Source of the DNA: Bacteroidales bacterium
GTDB lineage: Bacteria > Bacteroidota > Bacteroidia > Bacteroidales > UBA932
Assembly (NCBI GenBank): GCA_023667095.1
Contig: JAMPAT010000019.1
Coordinates: 1 to 64,000 of the forward strand
Length of the DNA: 64,000 bases
Direction of reading: 5' to 3'
Made by a program: the position numbers and the translations under genes. The notes under the pieces were generated by a model. It saw nothing but the letters and a program-made list of their open reading frames with translations, did not search any database and was not told the origin of the DNA. Shown here in pieces: positions 34,374-43,200 of this stretch. Positions within the stretch are counted from its first letter, which is position 1, and each line of letters begins with the position of its first letter.

Positions 34374-34778
34374 ATGATGCACTCTGAACTTGAACTTGCC
34401 ATAAGATATTATGAGACAGACCAGATGGGGATTGTCCACCATTCGAACTATATCAGGTTCTTTGAATGCGGACGTTCCGACATGATGGCAAAGGCCGGTC
34501 TCCCGATAGAAAAGATGGAGGAGGACGGTGTGATGCTTCCAATTGTCGGGGTCGAATGCCATTACAAGCATCCGGCAAGGATGGGGGATACCATAAGGAT
34601 AGTCTCCATGATTGAGAAGGTGCCTTTAGCAAAGCTCGTAGTTAAGAGCGAGATCTATAACCAGCACGGTGACATGCTTGTATATGGAACGGTCACACTT
34701 GGATTCATAGACTCTGTCACGAGGCATCCTGTACGCTGTCCTGAGAACCTTGCGGAAGTTATCCGCCAGAATATGTAG
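34374..34778 (+). CDS. Hotdog-fold acyl-CoA thioesterase (YbgC/FadM-like)
   Basis: A 134-residue protein with the 4-hydroxybenzoyl-CoA thioesterase pattern RYYETDQMGIVHHSNYIRFFE, where the Asp in ETDQMG is the usual catalytic acid. Such enzymes release CoA from acyl-CoA thioesters; the YbgC branch is linked to phospholipid metabolism and the Tol-Pal region in other bacteria. It begins 16 nt after valS and could be co-transcribed. Substrate chain length cannot be predicted from reading. Confidence 0.9.
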   Translation: MMHSELELAIRYYETDQMGIVHHSNYIRFFECGRSDMMAKAGLPIEKMEEDGVMLPIVGVECHYKHPARMGDTIRIVSMIEKVPLAKLVVKSEIYNQHGDMLVYGTVTLGFIDSVTRHPVRCPENLAEVIRQNM

Positions 34779-34886
34779 AACCTGCCTGGCTGCTCTCAGT
34801 GACAAGACGTATTTGGAGCACAGCGCAGGAGCACCAGGGCTTTAGCTGCTGGAGACAGGAGGGAAAGCTTTTATGAAGAAAAACAA

Positions 34887-34923
34887 TTGAGGGTGACTGA
34901 AAGTTCACTTTTGGTGCCCTCAA
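34887..34923 (+). terminator. Hairpin between the thioesterase and tatA
   Basis: TTGAGGG at 34887-34893 pairs with CCCTCAA at 34917-34923, with a 23-nt loop, followed by AATAAATAAT. It sits 18 nt before the tatA ATG, so it could be a terminator or a leader element. Confidence 0.45.
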
Positions 34924-34940
34924 AATAAATAATATGAATC

Positions 34941-35135
34941 ATGATATATCCATTGATTTTTGGACTCGGTCCATGGGAGATCGTCATTATCTGCTTTGTC
35001 ATCCTGCTGCTTTTCGGTGGGAAGAAGATTCCTGAGATGATGAAAGGAATCGGCAAGGGCATAAAGGGCTTCAAGGACGGCATGAAAGAAGAGGATGACG
35101 GCATCAAGGATGTCGATTCAAGGAAGATAGAGTAA
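34941..35135 (+). CDS. tatA: Sec-independent protein translocase subunit TatA
   Basis: A 64-residue protein with one N-terminal membrane helix (about 10-25, [12 protein letters not shown]) preceded by GPWE. Next come the hinge [26 protein letters not shown], the classic amphipathic TatA helix, and an acidic tail. It forms the pore-like assembly that moves folded proteins across the inner membrane. TatC is not in this window. Confidence 0.93.
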   Translation: MIYPLIFGLGPWEIVIICFVILLLFGGKKIPEMMKGIGKGIKGFKDGMKEEDDGIKDVDSRKIE

Positions 35136-35174
35136 TGGCCAGGTGCCTGCAGAATAGATTAAAGGAATTGCAAA

Positions 35175-37109
35175 TTGATTTCAATTAATTCGTTGACAGT
35201 AGCATATGGTGGCTTCACCCTGCTGTCTGACATAAATTTCCATATCAGTGAAAGTGACAAGATCGGACTCGTAGGAAAGAACGGGGCCGGAAAGTCTACT
35301 ATATTGAAGCTTATCTGTGGCCTGCAGAATCCTACTTCAGGAAAAGTCGCTGTGCCGTCCGGGGTCAAGGTCGGGTATCTGCCGCAGATTATGGAGCATC
35401 ACCGTGGCAAAAGCGTCATTGATGAGACGATGACATCATTTTCGGAGATGTTTGACCTGGAAGAGGAGCTTGAAAGGATAACAATTCAGCTTTCAGAGCG
35501 TGATGACTATGAATCAAAGGCTTATCAGGATCTCATCATCAGGATGAACGAGATAAACGACCGCCTGGCGATGACCCGTTCTGAATCCCCGAAGGTGCAG
35601 GCTGAGAAGACGCTTGTGGGGCTTGGGTTCAAATATGAGGAACTTGACCGTCCGACTGAAACTTTCAGCCAGGGCTGGAACATGCGTATCGAGCTGGCTA
35701 AGATTCTGCTTTCAAAGCCTGATGTACTGCTTCTTGACGAGCCGACCAACCATCTTGACATAGAGTCAATCGAGTGGCTGGAGGAATATCTCCATAACTA
35801 CCGTGGCTCCATGGTCCTGATTTCGCACGACAGGAAATTCCTTGACAATGTGACCAACAGGACAGTGGAGATTATGCTTGGACGCATCCATGACTACAAG
35901 GTCCCGTACAGCAAATACCTGGAACTCAGAAAAGAAAGGATTGCACAGCAGAAGGCTGCGTACGAGAATCAGCAGAAGATGATAGAGAAGACGGAGGAGT
36001 TCATCGAGAAATTCCGCTACAAGCCTACCAAGTCAAACCAGGTGCAGTCCCGTGTGAAGGCCCTGGAGAAACTGGAGAGGATTGAGGTTGACCTTGAGGA
36101 CAAGTCCACTTTGGCAGTCAAGTTCCCGCCTGCGCCACGTTCCGGTGACATAGCCTTCAAAGGTGCTGCACTCAAGGTCGGATATGGTGATAAAGTTGTC
36201 TTCTCAGATGCTGAGATTGAGGTACGCAGGGGAGAAAAGGTCGCGCTTGTCGGACGTAACGGAGAAGGAAAGACTACCTTGATGAGGGTGATAATGGGAG
36301 AGCTGGACCCGATTGCAGGCGAGGCGAAGGTCGGATATAATGTCAATATAGGATACTATGCCCAGAACCAGGAGGACATTCTGGACAAGGAGGATACGGT
36401 CTTCGGGACTCTTGACAGGATTGCAGTCGGGGATATCAGGACTAAGCTCCGTGACATCCTCGGTGCCTTCCTTTTCAAGGGTGAGGATGTGGACAAGAAA
36501 GTTGCAGTCCTTAGCGGAGGTGAAAGGGCGCGGCTTGCAATGGCAAAGCTGATTCTGAAACCATACAACCTGCTTGCGCTCGATGAGCCGACCAACCACA
36601 TGGACATCCTTTCCAAGGATATATTGAAGCAGGCTCTGAAATCCTACGACGGTACACTTATAATAGTGTCTCATGACAGGGATTTTCTTGACGGGCTTGT
36701 GGACAAGCTCTATGAGTTCCGTGACGGACGTGTGAAAGAGCATCTTGGAGGCGTCCCTGAATTCCTGGAACGCAGGAAGATAGAGAGCCTGAACGAGCTG
36801 GAGAGGCATTATAAGGCAGCTGAAGCGAAGCCAGTAGAGGTGACAGAGAAAAAGACTGCCTCCCAGCAGGAATATGAGGCCAAGAAGTTTGTATCCAAGG
36901 AAGAAAGGCGTGTGCGCAACCGTATTGCCTTCCTTGAAAAGGGGATTGAGGAGATAGAGGCAAAGATGAAGGATATAGAGAAGATACTTGGCAATCCTTC
37001 TGCACAGGATGACATCATGGAGTTGACACGGACCTATCTGGAGCACAAGAGGGAACTGGATGCAAAGACGGACGAGTGGGCTACATTGAGCGAAAGCCTT
37101 GAATCCTGA
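35175..37109 (+). CDS. ABC-F family ATP-binding protein
   Basis: A 644-residue protein with two ABC domains and no membrane part. Walker A motifs are GKNGAGKST (about 35-43) and GRNGEGKTT (about 359-367). Signature and Walker B are FSQGWNMRIELAKILLSKPDVLLLDEP and LSGGERARLAMAKLILKPYNLLALDEP. The linker holds the ABC-F extension (FIEKFRYKPTKSNQVQSRVKALEKL), and a charged coiled C-terminus resembles Uup. Such proteins act on the ribosome, in translation rescue or antibiotic protection. The start is probably TTG at 35175 (MISINSLTVAYGGF), as no in-frame ATG fits; SD-poor TTG starts may reduce its expression. Confidence 0.95.
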   Translation: MISINSLTVAYGGFTLLSDINFHISESDKIGLVGKNGAGKSTILKLICGLQNPTSGKVAVPSGVKVGYLPQIMEHHRGKSVIDETMTSFSEMFDLEEELERITIQLSERDDYESKAYQDLIIRMNEINDRLAMTRSESPKVQAEKTLVGLGFKYEELDRPTETFSQGWNMRIELAKILLSKPDVLLLDEPTNHLDIESIEWLEEYLHNYRGSMVLISHDRKFLDNVTNRTVEIMLGRIHDYKVPYSKYLELRKERIAQQKAAYENQQKMIEKTEEFIEKFRYKPTKSNQVQSRVKALEKLERIEVDLEDKSTLAVKFPPAPRSGDIAFKGAALKVGYGDKVVFSDAEIEVRRGEKVALVGRNGEGKTTLMRVIMGELDPIAGEAKVGYNVNIGYYAQNQEDILDKEDTVFGTLDRIAVGDIRTKLRDILGAFLFKGEDVDKKVAVLSGGERARLAMAKLILKPYNLLALDEPTNHMDILSKDILKQALKSYDGTLIIVSHDRDFLDGLVDKLYEFRDGRVKEHLGGVPEFLERRKIESLNELERHYKAAEAKPVEVTEKKTASQQEYEAKKFVSKEERRVRNRIAFLEKGIEEIEAKMKDIEKILGNPSAQDDIMELTRTYLEHKRELDAKTDEWATLSESLES

Positions 37110-37184
37110 TCAGATAAATCAACGGACCTGTTTGCATCTGAAGAGCCAGAAATCAGCATACAGCCATATTTAAAAAATACAATA

Positions 37185-37934
37185 ATGGAAGAGACAAAAC
37201 CACAATATCTTTTCGGTATGCATCCTGTCCTGGAGGCAGTCAAGGCCGGAAAAAAATTCGACAAGGTCCTGCTGAAGCAGGGACTGGAAGGGCCGCAGTT
37301 CAGGGAACTGCTTGTGCTTCTGAATGATAAGGGAATAACATACCAGTATGTCCCTGTCGAGAAACTGAACAGGTCGGTACGCGGTGCGCACCAGGGAGTG
37401 ATTGCATATATATCACAGATAGACTATGTGTCAATCGAGGATATGGTCAACAATGCGCTTGCAACAAAGGAGAATCCTCTGATTGTAATCCTTGACGGAG
37501 TGAGTGACGTGCGTAACCTCGGGGCAATCGCCAGGTCACTGGAATGTGCCGGCGGATGCGGAATCATACTGCCTGCCAAGGGTGGCGCTGCCATAAATGC
37601 AGAGGCAGTGAAGGCTTCTGCAGGTGCGCTCATGAGGATTGATACGTGCAGGGTCCCGAATCTCAGGGTCGCTGCATATTATCTGAAACAGAGCGGATTC
37701 CGCATCATTGCAGCTACAGAGAAAGTGGACAGGCTGATCTATGACGTTGACTTTACGGGGCCATGTGCAATCGTCATGGGCTCAGAAGGCAGCGGCATTT
37801 CGCGCTCTATGCTTGATCTCTCTGACGAAAAGGCTGCTATACCGATGTCGGGGGAAATAACCTCACTCAATGTTTCTGTAGCTACATCAGTTGTCCTCTA
37901 CGAGGCTGTAAGGCAGAGGACAGTACGGAAATAG
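37185..37934 (+). CDS. rlmB: 23S rRNA 2'-O-methyltransferase RlmB-like (SpoU/TrmH family)
   Basis: A 249-residue protein. The N-terminal substrate-binding domain (YLFGMHPVLEAVKAGKKFDKVLL, then VRGAHQGVIAYI) is followed by the knotted SPOUT domain. The three SpoU motifs are visible: DGVSDVRNLGAIARSLECAG, IVMGSEGSGIS and SLNVSVATSVVLYEAVRQR. It would methylate the ribose of G2251 in 23S rRNA. RlmB and relatives are hard to tell apart, but the N-terminal domain and length favour RlmB. Confidence 0.92.
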   Translation: MEETKPQYLFGMHPVLEAVKAGKKFDKVLLKQGLEGPQFRELLVLLNDKGITYQYVPVEKLNRSVRGAHQGVIAYISQIDYVSIEDMVNNALATKENPLIVILDGVSDVRNLGAIARSLECAGGCGIILPAKGGAAINAEAVKASAGALMRIDTCRVPNLRVAAYYLKQSGFRIIAATEKVDRLIYDVDFTGPCAIVMGSEGSGISRSMLDLSDEKAAIPMSGEITSLNVSVATSVVLYEAVRQRTVRK

Positions 37935-37989
37935 CAATGTGTGGGGGTATCGGGTAAATTATTTTTATCAAATGAGAGAATCAGACATC

Positions 37990-38670
37990 ATGAAAAGGAT
38001 ATTTATAATCTTTACTTTGGCTTTGGCTTCGGCTGCAATGTCAGCACAGCAGAAGCAGGTTGTCATTAACCATGACTATATGGGGTTCAGCGGAATAGAG
38101 GCAAATGACAATTTCGAGATAAATGTCGTCTGCTCGGACAGCCATTCCATAAAGGTCACAGCAAACTCTTCAATAGAGGAATATGTCCAGGCATACGTAA
38201 AGAATGGGGTCCTGTACCTCAATATTGATGAAAAGGCAATGCCTTCAGAACTGAAAAAGGAGTTCAAGGCAAAGAACTCCGTCATTTCAACAGTCAAGGC
38301 AGAGGTCTCCATGCTGATGCTTAAGTCATTGACCATAAACGGTACATCGGTCGTAAATGTGGCCGACACACTCGCGATGGACAAGCTTTATGTAAAGCTT
38401 TCCAAGACTGCACTGGTAAAGAATCTCAATGTGAATGCTTCTGTTTCAGCAGTCATTGATGTAGCAGGGAAGTCCCAGGCTTTCATGGCTGTCAAGGCTC
38501 CTGCGCTCGAGATTGTGGCTACAAACAGTGCGAAGGCTGACCTTAATGTCGAGGCAGAAAGGCTTACTGTCTCAGCGGGCAGTTTTGCAAAGGTTGAGCT
38601 TTTCGGCAAGGCTTCCAGGATCAGTCTCACTAATGAGGGCAACGCCAAGGTGGAATACAATACAAAATAG
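37990..38670 (+). CDS. Secreted GIN-domain (DUF2807) protein
   Basis: The start at ATG 37990 (MKRIFIIF) gives 226 residues and a clean signal peptide ending SAQQ. The mature part (FSGIEANDNFEINVVCSD, then repeated short strands such as LKSLTINGTSVVNVAD and LEIVATNSAKADLNVEAERLTVSAG) fits the GIN/DUF2807 beta-helix domain common in Bacteroidota. It is called an auto-transporter adhesin head-like domain, but function is unproven. Periplasmic or outer-membrane location is likely. It runs co-directionally from rlmB into the dipeptidase gene 12 nt later. Confidence 0.85.
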   Translation: MKRIFIIFTLALASAAMSAQQKQVVINHDYMGFSGIEANDNFEINVVCSDSHSIKVTANSSIEEYVQAYVKNGVLYLNIDEKAMPSELKKEFKAKNSVISTVKAEVSMLMLKSLTINGTSVVNVADTLAMDKLYVKLSKTALVKNLNVNASVSAVIDVAGKSQAFMAVKAPALEIVATNSAKADLNVEAERLTVSAGSFAKVELFGKASRISLTNEGNAKVEYNTK

Positions 38671-38682
38671 GGTCTTTCAAAC

Positions 38683-39765
38683 ATGTTCGTCCTTGATTCC
38701 CATTGTGACACGCCTTCACAGATAAAGAGATTGCGGGATCTGGCACTTGACAACAGCTATGCACAGGTCGATTTCCCGAAGCTCAGGAGGGGGAGTGTCG
38801 ATGGAGCGTTCTTTGCCCTGTACACTCCAGCATCATATCCTTCAGAGGCAGCATACCGCAATGCATATGAACTTCTTGGACTAGTCAAGGAGACTGTTGC
38901 AAGGTGTTCCGGTGAGGCTTCATTTGCAATGTCACCGGATGAAGCCATGGCCAACAAGGCTGACGGCCTGTTTTCTGTCTGTATCGGTATGGAGAACGGT
39001 TCTCCGCTCGGAGATTCGCTGGAACGTATCGATGAGTTCTACAATGCCGGAGTCAGGTATATGACGTTGTGCCATTCGAGGGACAATCTGATATGCGATT
39101 CATGCGCACAGGGGAGTACATGGCATGGGTTGAGCGCGTATGGGCGCGATGTGGTGAAAAGGATGAACTCTCTCGGGACAATTGTCGATCTGTCGCATGC
39201 CTCAGACGAGACATTCTATGACGTGATGAGATATTCATCCGCACCAGTGGCTGCCACACATTCCTGCTGCCGTGCCCTTGCTTCACATAAGCGCAACATG
39301 ACTGATGACATGCTCCGGGCATTGGCCGGAAACGGGGGAGTCATACAGATAAATTTCTATCCTGTATTCCTTGACGACGGCTTTGCAAGGATTATGGATG
39401 AGAGCGGTCTGTACGAAAAAGAATATATCGAGGACAGGTTTATTGCTGATCCAGCCAACGGGCAGTACCGCAAGGAGTGGTATGCTCTGCTGGACGAGCT
39501 GGCTGCATTGGAGCGTCCGTCATTCAGAAGGATTGTGGACCATATCGACCATGCTGTAGAGATAGCAGGAATTGACCATGTCGGGCTTGGCTCTGACTTT
39601 GACGGCATAGGTGTAACCCCGTCAGGAATGGAAGATGCAGGATGTTTTCCCGTGATTTTTGAGGAGCTGAGGGCAAGGGGATATACAGAAGAAGATATTG
39701 CTAAAATAGCCGGAGGGAATTTCCTACGGCTATGGAATGATGTGCTGAATCTTCGTCAAAAATAG
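38683..39765 (+). CDS. Membrane dipeptidase family (M19) peptidase
   Basis: A 360-residue protein of family M19. The first metal ligands are in DSHCDTP at the N-terminus; later come DLSHASDETFYDVM, ATHSCCRALASHKRNMTDD (His ligand and loop) and DHVGLGSDFDG with the family signature. It hydrolyses dipeptides using two zinc ions. There is no signal peptide, so it may act in the cytoplasm. A long perfect hairpin overlaps its stop codon. Confidence 0.93.
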   Translation: MFVLDSHCDTPSQIKRLRDLALDNSYAQVDFPKLRRGSVDGAFFALYTPASYPSEAAYRNAYELLGLVKETVARCSGEASFAMSPDEAMANKADGLFSVCIGMENGSPLGDSLERIDEFYNAGVRYMTLCHSRDNLICDSCAQGSTWHGLSAYGRDVVKRMNSLGTIVDLSHASDETFYDVMRYSSAPVAATHSCCRALASHKRNMTDDMLRALAGNGGVIQINFYPVFLDDGFARIMDESGLYEKEYIEDRFIADPANGQYRKEWYALLDELAALERPSFRRIVDHIDHAVEIAGIDHVGLGSDFDGIGVTPSGMEDAGCFPVIFEELRARGYTEEDIAKIAGGNFLRLWNDVLNLRQK

Positions 39766-39806
39766 TTTAACAAAAATGTTTTCTTGTATAACATTTTTGT
39801 TAAACT
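39764..39806. terminator. Bidirectional terminator between the M19 peptidase and cinA
   Basis: AGTTTAACAAAAATGTT at 39764-39780 pairs perfectly with AACATTTTTGTTAAACT at 39790-39806: 17 bp, 9-nt loop, AT-rich with T runs on both strands. It lies between convergent genes and includes the last bases of the peptidase stop codon. Confidence 0.9.
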
Positions 39807-39815
39807 AAATTATAT

Positions 39816-41099
39816 CTATCCATTTATATAATTTTCTATTTCTAACCTCAGGATATTCAGTGCACTTGACGCAAATTTTTCAACATTGCGCTTCCTGTCC
39901 CCGCGGAATATGAATTTCTCGCTCCTGGTACCCTTTGGTGAGCTTACTCCGATCCAGACAAGGCCGACCGGCTTGTCTACAGTTCCGCCTCCTGGACCAG
40001 CTATTCCCGATGTGGCAATGGAGAAGTCGCTTCCAGTTAGCCTGCGTACTCCTTCCGCCATTTTTTCTACGCATCCGCTGCTGACGGCACCATATTTTTC
40101 AATTATTTCAGAAGGAACTCCAAGGACATTTTCCTTTACACTGTTGGCGTATGATGTGACAGAACCGAGGTAATATTCCGATGAGCCGGCAACTGATGTC
40201 ATCAGTTCCGATATCATCCCTCCGGTGCAGGACTCAGCCGCGCTGACTGTCATTCCGGCTTTCTTGAGCAGTTCCCCTATGCAATTCTGCAGGCTGTCGT
40301 CCTTTTCAGAGTAGATGGCCTGGCCAAGAATAGGGCGCAATTTGGCAAATTCCCCCGAAATCCTGGCCTGCTCGTCTGCCAGGTCACCACCATATATGGA
40401 AAGCCTCAGACGTACTCCTGTAATGGGATTTGGCAGGTATGCAAGGTGCATGTCTTCCGGCAGGCTGTCCTCCCACTCTCCGATAAGCTTCGCCAGCGCG
40501 GATTCCGCCAGCCCGAATGTCATGATTGTCTTGTGGAATATGTCTGTCAGGCTGTAGTGCGCCTTGATATCCTCTATTATATCATCCAGTGCGCCTACGG
40601 CTTCGAACGGGACTCCAGGGAGCGAAAAGAGTGTACAAGCATGTCCGAAACGGCTGTCATCCGGAAATCGGAAGACCATTATCGGGGCAGTCCCGAGCCT
40701 GTTTACTATGACTTCGCATCTGTCCGGGACAAGTGCCTGCGCCTTGTTGATGTCAAGGACGTCAAGTCCCCTGGAGTGGAGTATCCTGTAGACCATTTCC
40801 AGCTGTCCAGGATGTTCCATGTAGCCCGTGCTTCCGGAAAGCTCAGCCAATGCGGCCTTTGTAATGTCGTCCTTTGTCGGGCCGAGCCCTCCGGTTACGA
40901 TTACAATGTCGTTCCTTGAGAGTTCACCTGAAAGGTTTCCGATAATTTCATCCCTGTCGTCTCCTATTGAGAGCATCCGTGTCACTTTGACACCTATGCT
41001 TCCGAGTGCAACCGAGATATTGGAAGAATTTGTATCTACAATCTGGCCGATGAGAATCTCGTCACCGATTGTACAGATTGATGCATGTACCATTTCCAT
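39816..41099 (-). CDS. cinA: CinA-like protein (nicotinamide mononucleotide deamidase / ADP-ribose pyrophosphatase)
   Basis: A 427-residue two-domain protein. The N-terminal molybdopterin-binding-like domain (TIGDEILIGQIVDTNS, VTGGLGPTKDDITKAALAE) is the COG1058 pyrophosphatase part. The C-terminal CinA/PncC domain holds SAAESCTGGMISELMTSVAGSS and TSGIAGPGGGTVDKPVGLVWIG. Together they salvage NAD by-products in the cytoplasm. It is in tandem with pyrD, 5 nt downstream of it. Confidence 0.95.
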   Translation of the reverse strand: MEMVHASICTIGDEILIGQIVDTNSSNISVALGSIGVKVTRMLSIGDDRDEIIGNLSGELSRNDIVIVTGGLGPTKDDITKAALAELSGSTGYMEHPGQLEMVYRILHSRGLDVLDINKAQALVPDRCEVIVNRLGTAPIMVFRFPDDSRFGHACTLFSLPGVPFEAVGALDDIIEDIKAHYSLTDIFHKTIMTFGLAESALAKLIGEWEDSLPEDMHLAYLPNPITGVRLRLSIYGGDLADEQARISGEFAKLRPILGQAIYSEKDDSLQNCIGELLKKAGMTVSAAESCTGGMISELMTSVAGSSEYYLGSVTSYANSVKENVLGVPSEIIEKYGAVSSGCVEKMAEGVRRLTGSDFSIATSGIAGPGGGTVDKPVGLVWIGVSSPKGTRSEKFIFRGDRKRNVEKFASSALNILRLEIENYING

Positions 41100-41104
41100 G
41101 TTAT

Positions 41105-42157
41105 TTATTTTACCGCTTTCACAGACGCATTGCCTTCAAGATACCTGAGAATGCGCTTTACGAATCCCGGGCCTTCATAGATGAATCCTGAATAGATTTC
41201 AATCAGACTTGCCCCGGCATCAAGCATCTCCTGGGCCTGCCCAGGTGACATTATGCCGCCGACTCCGATTATTGTGAGGTTTTCACCGGCCTTGGCATGG
41301 ATGTAGCGTACAAGCTCCAGGTTTTTCCTGTATATCGGTGCCCCGGACATTCCTCCAGCCCCGATTTCATCTATCTTCTCCTGTGGAATGCCAAGGCCTT
41401 CACGTGAACGTGTCGTGTTGCCTGCAACAATTCCGTCGATGCCTGACATCATGCAGTATTCTATAATCTCATCCAGCTGCGGCCTGGGTACATCCGGAGA
41501 CACCTTGACAAGTATAGGCCTGTATTCATCATAGTACATTCTCAGGTCCAGGAGCTTGTCCACGATGTCAGAAAGGAATGACACATCCTGCAGTTCTGTC
41601 AGCCCGACTACATTAGGGCATGAGATGTTCACCACAAACATGTCCACAAAGTCATACAGCATTGCAAATGCCTTTTCGTAGTCCTTTGCGGAATCCTCGT
41701 TTATACTGGTCGAGTTCTTCGATATATTGGCTGCTATAATGATTTCCGGATGTTCTTTCCTGAGGTGTTCCACAGCATGCCTGACTCCCTTGTTGGGGAT
41801 ACCCATCCTGTTTATGATTGCATTGTCCTTTACAACGCGGAAGACCCTTGGCTTTGGATTACCGTCCTGCGGTTCAGGTGTAAGCGAACCGATCTCCACA
41901 AATCCGAAACCGAAGTTCCCCATGTCATTGTAATGCTCTCCGTTCTTGTCCAGGCCTCCTGCCAGCCCGACAGGATTCGGGAACTTCAGCCCGAAGACTT
42001 CACGTTCAAGTGCAGGTGTCTCCCTTTTGTATAGCATCCTTACAATTGAAGGTGCGAAAGGGATATGCTTGATGACATCGAGTGCTGTAAATGTGAGGTT
42101 GTGCGCTGTCTCTGCGTTGAAGCGGAAAAGAACCGGTCTGATCAGGTGCTTGTACAT
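41105..42157 (-). CDS. pyrD: Dihydroorotate dehydrogenase (quinone), class 2
   Basis: The start at ATG 42157 (MYKHLIRPVLFRF) gives 350 residues and keeps the N-terminal membrane-contact helices typical of class 2 enzymes. FMN-site motifs are LKFPNPVGLAGGLDKNGE, GFVEIGSLTPEPQDGNPKPR, VVNISCPNV with the catalytic Ser pocket, and the C-terminal IIGVGGIMSPGQAQEMLDAGASLIEIYSG. It oxidises dihydroorotate to orotate, passing electrons to quinone at the inner membrane. Confidence 0.96.
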   Translation of the reverse strand: MYKHLIRPVLFRFNAETAHNLTFTALDVIKHIPFAPSIVRMLYKRETPALEREVFGLKFPNPVGLAGGLDKNGEHYNDMGNFGFGFVEIGSLTPEPQDGNPKPRVFRVVKDNAIINRMGIPNKGVRHAVEHLRKEHPEIIIAANISKNSTSINEDSAKDYEKAFAMLYDFVDMFVVNISCPNVVGLTELQDVSFLSDIVDKLLDLRMYYDEYRPILVKVSPDVPRPQLDEIIEYCMMSGIDGIVAGNTTRSREGLGIPQEKIDEIGAGGMSGAPIYRKNLELVRYIHAKAGENLTIIGVGGIMSPGQAQEMLDAGASLIEIYSGFIYEGPGFVKRILRYLEGNASVKAVK

Positions 42158-42196
42158 GATGTGACTGTTAAAAATTGCGCACAAATATAGTCAAAT

Positions 42197-42709
42197 TTAG
42201 AATTCCTGGAATGTATTGTCATCGAAAAATATGATAATCTTTGCGGCTTTTCTCTGTCTTATAACATGTTGTGCCTTGTTATCTGCACTTTTCATGTCGG
42301 TCGGGACCTTAGTATTTCCGCCAAAGGCAGGGAACGGTACGGAATCCTGCGTTATAAGCGTGTCTGAAATGATTTCACTGATATCTACAGGAGAATTGCC
42401 GTAGTCGAACGGAAGTTCATTCTGCTTTGTCTGGCTGGCAGGGGACGGAACGGCAGGCTGGACTGTCACCGGCTGTTCCGCGGAAGCCACACCTTTATAC
42501 ATTTTTCCTTTTCCGGTCATCAGCCATTCAATGTCAAGGGCAGGATACCTTTTCATAGTGTTTAAAAGAAAATCGTAGCCAGGCTTGTTCCTGCCTGCCA
42601 GAATATGGGATATTCCAGCTGCAGCAACATTGATGGATTCTGCAAACTGTGCCTGGGTCAGATTTTCTGCTGCCAGAAACTGCTGTAAACGTGTATTCAT
42701 ATTTGTCAT
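42197..42709 (-). CDS. XRE-family helix-turn-helix regulator
   Basis: A 170-residue protein. The N-terminal XRE domain is clear (LTQAQFAESINVAAAGISHILAGRNKPGYDFLLNTMKRYP). The middle is low-complexity and proline-rich, and the C-terminus is basic (VIRQRKAAKIIIFFDDNTF). Proteins of this layout are common in Bacteroidales, but their targets are unknown. ATG 42700 is an alternative start because the -7 element ends at 42721, leaving a leader of only a few bases. Two identical AT-rich repeats overlap its promoter and suggest self-control. Confidence 0.85.
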   Translation of the reverse strand: MTNMNTRLQQFLAAENLTQAQFAESINVAAAGISHILAGRNKPGYDFLLNTMKRYPALDIEWLMTGKGKMYKGVASAEQPVTVQPAVPSPASQTKQNELPFDYGNSPVDISEIISDTLITQDSVPFPAFGGNTKVPTDMKSADNKAQHVIRQRKAAKIIIFFDDNTFQEF

Positions 42710-42720
42710 AGTTTGGATTA

Positions 42721-42728
42721 CAAATGTA
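42721..42728 (-). promoter_or_regulatory. -7 promoter element (TACATTTG) of the XRE gene
   Basis: TACATTTG on the minus strand fits TAnnTTTG, 12 nt from the annotated ATG, so the leader is extremely short. Confidence 0.6.
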
Positions 42729-42762
42729 GTAAATATTTTGTAAAGAAAAGTAAATATTTTGT
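42728..42762. promoter_or_regulatory. Tandem operator-like repeats upstream of the XRE gene
   Basis: AGTAAATATTTTGT occurs at 42728-42741 and again, identical, at 42749-42762, exactly 21 bp apart (two helical turns). Each has the palindromic core AAATATTT. One copy touches the -7 element and the other covers the -33 region, as expected for a repressor site. Confidence 0.6.
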
Positions 42763-43200
42763 CGGTTACAGATGTTATGAAAGCTTGCTTATCTATCTAA
42801 TTCACTGATGATGTACTTTAAGTAATAATATATAAAATGCAGATTTTTAATATATAATATAGCTATATATAGAGCATTCTCCATGTTCTGGCAGTGTATA
42901 TAGGCTAATTAACACAGAAATATTGCACCTATACTTTATATTATCTTGCATAATACCGATGATTATTAATTAATTACGTGTTGATAGAATACATCATAAG
43001 AAAAACTTATATTACAAATTTGCAAACCAGCGACATTTTAGATAAACGTAACTTTTTGAAATTTGTTCGTTAACAAAAATGTATCAATTCTTTAATAAAT
43101 TAATTAACAAAAGTTAAGATGATTGTTTGGCGGAATTGTGTAAATTTGCTCCGGAATTTTGGAGAAAGGCCTACTGCCTTGTTCCTGCAATTAAGAAACT
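42763..43200. other. AT-rich intergenic region before queA
   Basis: About 440 bp, very AT-rich, with no ORF. Near its right end TAAATTTG at 43141-43148 is the likely -7 element for queA. Nothing else could be named, though the length and AT content leave room for binding sites. Confidence 0.5.
43141..43148 (+). promoter_or_regulatory. -7 promoter element (TAAATTTG) for queA
   Basis: It fits TAnnTTTG and lies 52 nt before the ATG. Confidence 0.55.

Noticed and set aside
34871..34888. A five-codon leader peptide (ATG to TGA) before the hairpin upstream of tatA
   Set aside because: Too short and without repeated codons; nothing suggests attenuation beyond its position.
36204..37046. A 280-codon minus-strand frame inside the ABC-F gene
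   Set aside because: It is antisense to a clearly conserved gene with both ABC domains intact, so it is a shadow frame.
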